This document shows positions 53,470 through 59,351 of a stretch of 59,351 nucleotides of DNA, piece after piece; within the stretch, counting starts at the first letter, position 1; every line of letters begins with the position of its first letter. The DNA is from Bimuria novae-zelandiae CBS 107.79 (taxonomy: Eukaryota; Ascomycota; Dothideomycetes; Pleosporales; Didymosphaeriaceae): positions 1 through 59,351 of the forward strand of contig ML976815.1 of the NCBI GenBank assembly GCA_010015655.1, in the 5' to 3' direction. A program made the position numbers and the translations under genes. Below the pieces are notes generated by a model, which searched no databases, was not told where the DNA came from, and worked only from the letters and a program-made list of their open reading frames with translations.

Positions 53470-54230
53470 TAATAAAGCTTTAGGCACTCTAAAACTAAGT
53501 CTATACTATAGTTAATTTATAAAGGCTAGAACTTATAATACTATAGTTAAGTAAATAGTAAACGCTGCAGGCGCTAATTAGAGAACTTAAGAATAATCTC
53601 TATCTAAGCGATAATAATTAGAAGGAGCAGGTACGACACACATATAGAGAGGTTACCCTACGCCCATAGAGTAGCAGAACAATAGACATAACTAAATAGC
53701 TATCTGAATAGAACCGCGCACACGCTAACGCTGTGCTCCTAGATTTCTTAAAAATAAAGGGTACGCTACTAATAAAGGATTTCCTACGCTTAGCACTATA
53801 ATACAACTATAAGTAGGCTTAGAGAGAGCTTAATAACCTATCGCAACCAGGCGTAGTAGTAACTCTATCTTTAGAAGGATACGCTCGCTAGCTTGCGTAG
53901 CTTAACTAAATAACTAAGCATGTAGGTATATACGCTACGCTTAAAGGGCGCACTTTTAATATAAGCTATAAGTGCGTATATAGAGTAAATAGCTAGTATT
54001 AATAGAAGCCTATAAAGTGTAACCGCCTTTAGTACGCGCTTTAGGGAGAAGCTCCTTATAAGCTTTATAATAAGCTTATAAGTAAGGAGATTAGTAAAAT
54101 TAAGAGCTAGATTTAAAAGAATTAGTAAAAGGTGTTATTAACTAAGCTTAAGTATAAGGGGTAGGTAGTAGACCCTTCTTTAGTCTTTCTAGGGAATATT
54201 AAAGTATAAATTATAGTAAACTGTAAGGGA
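53470..54230 (+). pseudogene. unrecognised ORF inside F, RIP-broken
   Basis: Read through TAG/TAA stops, the plus strand gives NNLYLSDNN-KEQVRHTYREV, SSRTIDITK-LSE-NRAHANA, VLLDFLKIKGTLLIKDFLRL, LSLEGYARQLA, KHVGIYATLKGRTFNISYKC and PSLVFLGNIKVQIIV. This looks like a real protein of at least 250 residues, but it has no RT, integrase or knuckle motif I know. It may be a captured gene or a diverged Gag. Confidence 0.45.
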
Positions 54231-54350
54231 GGAATGGAGGAGTCTACTGAGGTTTATTGGGGGTCCCGGAGGGGCCTATATAGTACTAGACACAGGGGTA
54301 GGCAGGGGTCCTGAAACAGGGCTGAAACTAGGCCCTCATCCACTGTGACA
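54222..54350. repeat. solo LTR, 129 bp, inside F
   Basis: It runs TGTAAGGGAGG...CACTGTGACA and is flanked by TAAAC (54217-54221 and 54351-54355). It is not RIP-mutated, in contrast to its host, and contains two near-copies of CAGGGCTGAAAC-type sequence. Confidence 0.8.
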
Positions 54351-54791
54351 TAAACCTATAGGCAAGTATGTCTTTACTAGCTAGGCGCTATAATTTTATA
54401 GCTACCTATTCTCTTATTTATATACGCAGGTACTCGCACAGGTTACGTTATAAGTAGATAGCTACCCTTAAACGTTTATTAAAGCTTTGTGGCAGAAGTA
54501 CTCTACTCCTTTTATTTCTTTACTTTTCTACGTAGGTACTCGCGCGGGTTACGTTGCAAGTAGATAATTACCCTTAAACGTTTATTAAAGCTCTATAGTA
54601 GAAGTACGCTGCTCCTTTTTCTTTTCTACCTTTCTTCTAAAACTATATATAAACTAGCTACTTAGACTAATTACCTAGCGAGCTAGGGATCTAAGCTAGA
54701 CGTTTTTTAAGCTCTACGCGTAAGTTCGCCACCTTTTATACTTTAAGTTACTATTTAGCTTATCTTACTACGCTCTATAAGCTAGGGGGTG

Positions 54792-54963
54792 TATTATAAA
54801 AGGCACCTTACTAAAGCTTTTTATACTAATTAGGGTTAAGCTAAGTAGCTAAGTAGCTAAGCACGCAATTCCTTAAACTTATAAATAGCTAGTTGTCGTA
54901 GAGCTTCCTCTCCTTAATAGACTTTGTTTTCGAGCTCCCTGATCGTTGTGACTGTGCGCCACA
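54792..54963 (+). repeat. right LTR of F
   Basis: It ends GTGCGCCACA, followed by CCTAC (54964-54968). The right half is less mutated than in the left LTR. Confidence 0.9.
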
Positions 54964-57900
54964 CCTACTATTACTATAGCTAATGGAGGCGTAGAGCTAG
55001 CTAGATAGGCTGCTAACGCGTTTATAGACTATATTAGTGTACTAGGGCAGCTAACATACTACGCTGGCTATATCCTTAACCTTACCTTCTCTAATATCCT
55101 ATTTGCCTAGTCTACTATAGATGCTAGCATGCACATTGGCTTAGACCATAAGACAATAGTGACCTTTGTCCCTATCTCCACGCCAGGTACTCCGCATCTA
55201 GAACAGTACCACTACAGAGTCCCCGAGGCAAGCCTACCTAAGTTCGCTAGGCTGGTAGAGAGAGGTGCCCAGAGCATCCCAGACCCGCTTGGAACACAGG
55301 ACGCAGCATAGCTAGAGGAATGTGTTACGCTGCTTACCGAGACCGTACAGCACGCTGTATAGACAGCAGGCAAGCCCGACCGTAAGGAAGGCCGCGCTAT
55401 ACTATAGTAGACTAAGGAGTGCAAAACTACCTACTAAGCCTATAAACATGCTAGATAGCTCTGCTCTGGCAGTCTACAGGAGGAGAGACAGGCCTTTAAG
55501 AATACTATCTAACAGGCTAAAAGGCAGTACTAGCAGCATGTTATTAATAATATTAAAGATAATAAGAATCTGTTTAAGATTATTACCTAATATAAGCTTA
55601 CCCCCTAAGAACTAAGACACTCCTCTTATAGTAAATAACATAACTATATTAGACCCCCTAGAGAAGGTAGAGGCTCTTTAAGAGGAAGTCCTTAACTAGT
55701 ATATAGTAGAGAATAACCTTAAATACTACTTAGACTAGAAGCATATAGATCTTCTCCTGTAGAGTATATATATCTCACTCGAGGAAGCTAAACAAAATAT
55801 AATAAGAATCTTAAGCACCTTACTAAGCACTAATTAATTTATTATATAGTTACTCCGTGCCTGCTAGGCTTAGGTTAGGAAACTTATATAAAAGAAATTC
55901 TAATAATACCTTAAGCTTAACTACTTCCTAGCATAGTAAAAGCTTGCTAAGGTAGTAATAATATGTAAAATAAGGAAAATAGACTAGATATTATTTTAAT
56001 TTTAAAGACTTGTAGCGCTTCTCTTTTACATTAGAAAAGGACTTAAATAAATAGTAGCTTAATAAATTACAAAATTAGCTATAATATATAAGATCCTTAG
56101 CCCTTAGCATAGCGACGCCCTTCTAAAGCGCTCTATAGTAGACCTTCTATAGTATTTACCTATAACACTAAAGTAGTATAGGTACTTAGGAAGCATGTTA
56201 CTATAGTTACCTTAAATATTTAAGGCGCCTTTAATGCGCTCCTTAAAAACCGCCTGCTATACTAAATAGCCTAATAAGGCTAGCTATAAAAGATCTTACT
56301 TTTTATAGACTTATTTCTTATAGACTAGAGAGTCTAAGTCCGCCTTAAATAGGTTACTACCCTTAGCTACCCTATTGCCTATAGCATACTCTAAGGCTCG
56401 CCTCTCTCTCTTGTCCTATACACACTGTACTTAGCAGAGCTACTATCTATGGACATAGAACGGAGGTTTGGATATGTAGACAACATATGTCTATACCAGG
56501 CCTTATACTTTATAGACAATAACGTCGAGCTCCTAGCATTAGACCTAAGGCAGATTAAAGCATAGGGTAAGGCTAATAAGGTCGCCTTTGCCCTAGAAAA
56601 GTAGGAAATAATACACCTAACTAGATAGCAGAGCAGCTACGCACCACCCTACGTTATAAATAAGTAGCACATAATCCACCCTATCCTCCTAGGTAGAGAG
56701 TATAGCTAGCCAGCCCTGCGCTGGCTAGGGGTGTGGTATAACCGTAGACTTACCTTTAGATAACATATAGCCACACGCACTGCAAAAGCTGCTAAGGTAG
56801 CTTATTATATTTATAGCCTAGCTAGGACTACCTATGGACTACCAGATAGCTCCCTCCGCAAAGCTACTATTACTTATGTATACCTATCACTCCTGTATGG
56901 GACTAAGTGCTGGTATAGAGGCCGCACTAAACAGCCACATACACTTAAACCAGGCAGGCCACAAGAGGTTAGCGCTTACATTAGATGGCACATAGCTACT
57001 ATAGACAAGACACTGGTTATAGCAGCAAGGGGAATTCTACCGGCGTAGAGAACAACCTCTACAGCCACACTATTTTAAGACGCTAGATTACCGTCTGCCG
57101 CAGTGGCGCTAGAGGAAGCTAAACTTAGATTTATAATCTATCTTTATACTATAAACGCGGACTACTCTCTTACTATTTATATAATAGTTCCTAAAGTAAA
57201 TAAAGATAAGGGAGCTAGACAACCCTAATAAGTTTAAATAAAAGTCTAGTAGCTAGGGTTTCTTTTACTAAAGATTCTAAAAATAATACTAATAGCCCTT
57301 ACTACTTGCCTAGCTATTAAACTAACCTAACACTTAGTATAAATAAGAAAACTATAGCTAAGGTTTTTAAAAAATAGCGGGCTTAGCTCTTACTATTAGA
57401 CGTTACTATCTTCTTAGATAGCACTAAACAGTACATAAAGGAAGGAGAAAAGCGGGTTACCTATAGCTACGCAGTATATTAGAATAGAAGGTAACTATAA
57501 AATAGCTATAGGTTACTTTATTCTACCTCGCACGTGTTTAACGCTAAGGTAATAGGAGCATGGAGAGGCCTCTAGCACACGATAAGACAACCAGAGCTCC
57601 GCACTCGTCGAATCTGGCTATATATAGATAGCACCTCAGTAATATAGTGCCTTAGGGGTAATGCACCCCCTACCTCTTAATAGATCTTCCTAGAGTGCCA
57701 TGGTGCCATGGAGACACACGACGTCTCTGTTAAATAGGCCCCTAGACACCTAGGCATTAAAGGAAATAAGGTAGTAAATAGACTAGCTAATCTAAAAGCC
57801 TAGCACCTATTATACCTAATTAGGAAAGCTACTATGCCTATACTCTTAGGTATTAAGATAATAGCCCGCAAGACACTACGGCACATATAATAAATTTAGT

Positions 57901-58179
57901 AGTCTAATAAGAAGACTAAGCTCTTAAAATAGTATAAGAGCTAGGACTTAGACTATGCACTATACAGTGATCTAAAAAAGCTAAATCTACTAAGAGCTAT
58001 CCTAGCAAAACTACTTTCTATCTAGTCTAGACATAGGGACTTTGCCTAGTACCACTAAAAGTATAATTACAAGAATGTAAACCTTACCTGCTTATATAAA
58101 TAGAATAAGACGCTAGAGCACCTCGCGCTTTGCCGCAAGACCCTAGGGACCTTTAGTAGATAGCTACTTTAACTAGACT

Positions 58180-58320
58180 TAGCAATAATTAAGTTAACTT
58201 AATAACTTAACTTAATTAACTTAATTATAGCAAGTTAATTAAGTTAATTAGGTAAGCAAAATTTACTAAGTTAATTAAGTAAATTATACCTGCTTAATTA
58301 ACTTAATTAATAGATTTAAA
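58180..58320. repeat. AATTAAGTT-type low-complexity array after the LINE
   Basis: Many copies of TTAATTAACTTAA and its inverse lie in about 140 bp. The position directly after ORF2 fits a LINE 3' tail; the array is self-complementary. Confidence 0.65.
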
Positions 58321-58337
58321 TCTTCTAACGTGGTTCA

Positions 58338-58372
58338 CCACCGAGCGGGCCAACCCCACCGAGCGGGCCACT
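58338..58372 (+). repeat. 12-bp direct duplication CCGAGCGGGCCA
   Basis: Two exact copies are separated by six bases in a GC-rich patch directly next to the AT-rich array. This may be the terminal region of the transposon whose transposase lies to the right. Confidence 0.5.
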
Positions 58373-58449
58373 TTTTAAAAGTCAGTCTATTGCGAAGCGC
58401 CTCCTACAACACCACTATAATTTACTATAATTCGCAGAACATAGAAATA

Positions 58450-59351
58450 CTATTCAGACTTATTGCTATTAGATGCATCTATAATTTCTACTACGCAGGT
58501 GCGAGCGTTGTGGCCAGCTTTGCCGCAACGTCCGCAGCGCCTCTGCCCACGCACCCTCTTTGCAGACTCTTCACCCTCTTTTTGCCCACTACTATCCTTT
58601 TTAGCTATTAAATTGACTACCTCTCTTACTGTAAGTGTCTTAGCTGCCTAAATATACTTCCTCTTTTAACTTTTTACCTTTATTACTATCTCTACTATCT
58701 TGCGAAGCCCTGCTATTTCTTATTATATTAACACTATTTCGTGCCCTATTAATGCAGCACCTTTGTTAAGCTGCTTAATAGCTCTAAGAAGTAGAGAAAC
58801 TAGTAAATCTCTATACTTCTATACACGCTTACAAACTAGCGTTAACTAAGCCTTTATCTCGCGGAGGTTGCTTAGTGTTTTTAATTCCTATAGGGTATCC
58901 TTTGCGTTAGGTGGAGTTGGCGTACAAAGAACCACATTAAGTCTTAATAACACCGCCTCTAGGTTATGTAGGACTAATCTAGCGCCTTTAAAGCGTGCGT
59001 AGATATTTGCCTTTGTTATTACCTTCTTAAAAGCTATTTTAAAGGCTAGTAGAAAGACCTCCTTCTTAATCTGCTTAGTGCCGTACCGTGCCAAGCTACT
59101 AATCTTATTACTATACGCCCGCTTTAAAGGCAAAAAACAACCTACATTAAGTGGCTATAAGAGGTGTGATGAGTGTGGAGGCATATAAAGAATAATAATC
59201 TTCTATTCCTTATAGTATTTGTGGAATTCGTGTGAGTAGTGGCTCTCGTAACTATCTATAATTAGTAGCTAGTGTGCACCTAAACTACGCGCCTTAGTAT
59301 AGGTATTAAAATACCTTAGCTAGGCAAGACTAAGCTTGTTTAACGTCTAGC
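58450..59351 (-). pseudogene. pogo-type (DDE_1) transposase, C-terminal part with CCHC knuckle (runs off the window)
   Basis: The minus-strand frame enters from the right edge. An uninterrupted part, 59133-58888, reads PLKRAYSNKISSLARYGTKQ, KKEVFLLAFKIAFKKVITKA and LVLHNLEAVLLRLNVVLC, then TPTPPN, the typical end of the DDE_1 domain in fungal pogo/Tan1-like transposases. After several RIP-type stops comes a basic segment and the knuckle CGRCGKAGHNARTC (about 58540-58500), ending at TAG 58450. The knuckle is GC-rich and intact. The N-terminus and catalytic core lie outside the window. Confidence 0.82.

Larger units (their letters stand above)
52905..54963 (+). mobile_element. small non-autonomous LTR element F (2059 bp) in LINE ORF2
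   Basis: LTRs of 172 bp (52905-53076 and 54792-54963) carry the duplication CCTAC (52900-52904 and 54964-54968). The 1.7-kb interior has no Gag-Pol domain I recognise, but contains one long RIP-broken frame and a further solo LTR. Confidence 0.9.
52480..58170 (+). pseudogene. LINE ORF2: endonuclease, reverse transcriptase, RNase H, zinc knuckle
   Basis: The endonuclease motif GGDFNAKYKSF lies at about 52864-52896, just before the inserted LTR element. The domain resumes at 54969 and includes SMHIGLDHKTIVTFVPI (catalytic S-D-H triad region) and the clean stretch PGTPHLEQYHYRVPEASLPK. RT at 55650-56900: YSILQGSPLSLVLYTLYLAE, active site GYVDNICLY at 56470-56493 (second Asp to Asn), LRWLGVWYNRRLTFRQHI, CWYRGRTKQPHTLKPGRP. 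RNase H at 57550-57900: LYIDSTSVI-CLRGNAPPTS and KEIR-like end. The terminal knuckle reads KTLEHLALCRKTLGTF (about 58100-58160). The region 56400-57060 is notably less mutated. Confidence 0.85.
51410..58180 (+). mobile_element. non-LTR retrotransposon (LINE, Tad1-like or I-like), interrupted by a 2-kb LTR element
   Basis: It has an ORF1 with C-terminal Cys/His knuckles and an ORF2 with AP endonuclease, reverse transcriptase, RNase H and a terminal zinc knuckle. No LTRs were seen. It ends in an AATTAAGTT-rich tail. The 5' border is approximate. The insertion 52905-54963 splits ORF2. Confidence 0.85.

Noticed and set aside
58180..58320. AT-rich array considered as a centromere or origin element
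   Set aside because: Its position right after LINE ORF2 is explained by a LINE 3' tail; only about 140 bp.
1..59351. Search for tRNA, rRNA and CRISPR arrays
   Set aside because: No cloverleaf with A/B boxes, no rRNA core sequence and no regularly spaced repeat with unique spacers was noticed; the tandem repeats found are coding or LTR-internal.

Overview
The window reads as nuclear DNA of a filamentous ascomycete (Pezizomycotina, probably a dothideomycete; the lineage is inference). The signs are short GT-AG introns with CTAAC/CTGAC-type branch sites, fungal transposon families, and a two-compartment base composition. GC-equilibrated islands (about 1-3610, 24955-34018 and a few short patches) alternate abruptly with very AT-rich blocks. 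Those blocks show the signature of repeat-induced point mutation (RIP): CAG/CAA and TGG codons have become TAG/TAA, TpA is abundant, and transposon frames stay aligned but are full of stops.

Layout. 1-3610: gene island with an AT-hook protein cut by the window edge, a two-exon conserved-looking fungal gene (773/830-2204), and weak candidates. 3913-24954: a Russian-doll nest. A plus-strand Ty3/Gypsy element (A1) is split by a minus-strand copy of the same family (A2, 6812-24552, target duplication CCTAG). A2 in turn contains two Ty1/Copia elements (16778-22330 and 10353-14734) and two solo LTRs, each with a matching 5-bp target duplication. 25208-28487: small island with a short ORF, a secreted Kex2-type repeat precursor (25939-26508), a transposase fragment and a two-exon MADS-box-like gene. 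28539-32550: a Tc1/mariner-type DNA transposon with 35-bp terminal inverted repeats, interrupted by a piggyBac-type transposon (30011-32280). 33704-34018: a gene remnant with one RIP-type stop at the edge of the next AT-rich block. 34019-41370: Gypsy chromovirus D, pierced by four solo LTRs. 41380-43614: two pogo/Fot1-type elements head to head around a 61-bp-arm palindrome. 43620-51114: Gypsy element E (161-bp LTRs, duplication TTATA) inside the right-hand pogo copy. About 51410-58180: a LINE with ORF1, endonuclease, reverse transcriptase, RNase H and a C-terminal zinc knuckle, interrupted by a 2-kb non-autonomous LTR element (52905-54963). 58450-end: a second pogo-type transposase with a C-terminal CCHC knuckle, running off the window.

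The island genes do not form an obvious pathway. The most interesting is the 189-aa secreted precursor: a signal peptide and five near-identical 13-14-residue peptides (consensus GYPVFAPSAN) between Lys-Arg sites. That is the architecture of dikaritin-type RiPP precursors and other fungal Kex2-processed repeat proteins; no UstYa/DUF3328 partner is visible here. I saw no rRNA, tRNA or CRISPR arrays. Coordinates of RIP-degraded coding regions are approximate; LTR, TIR and target-duplication coordinates were read base by base.
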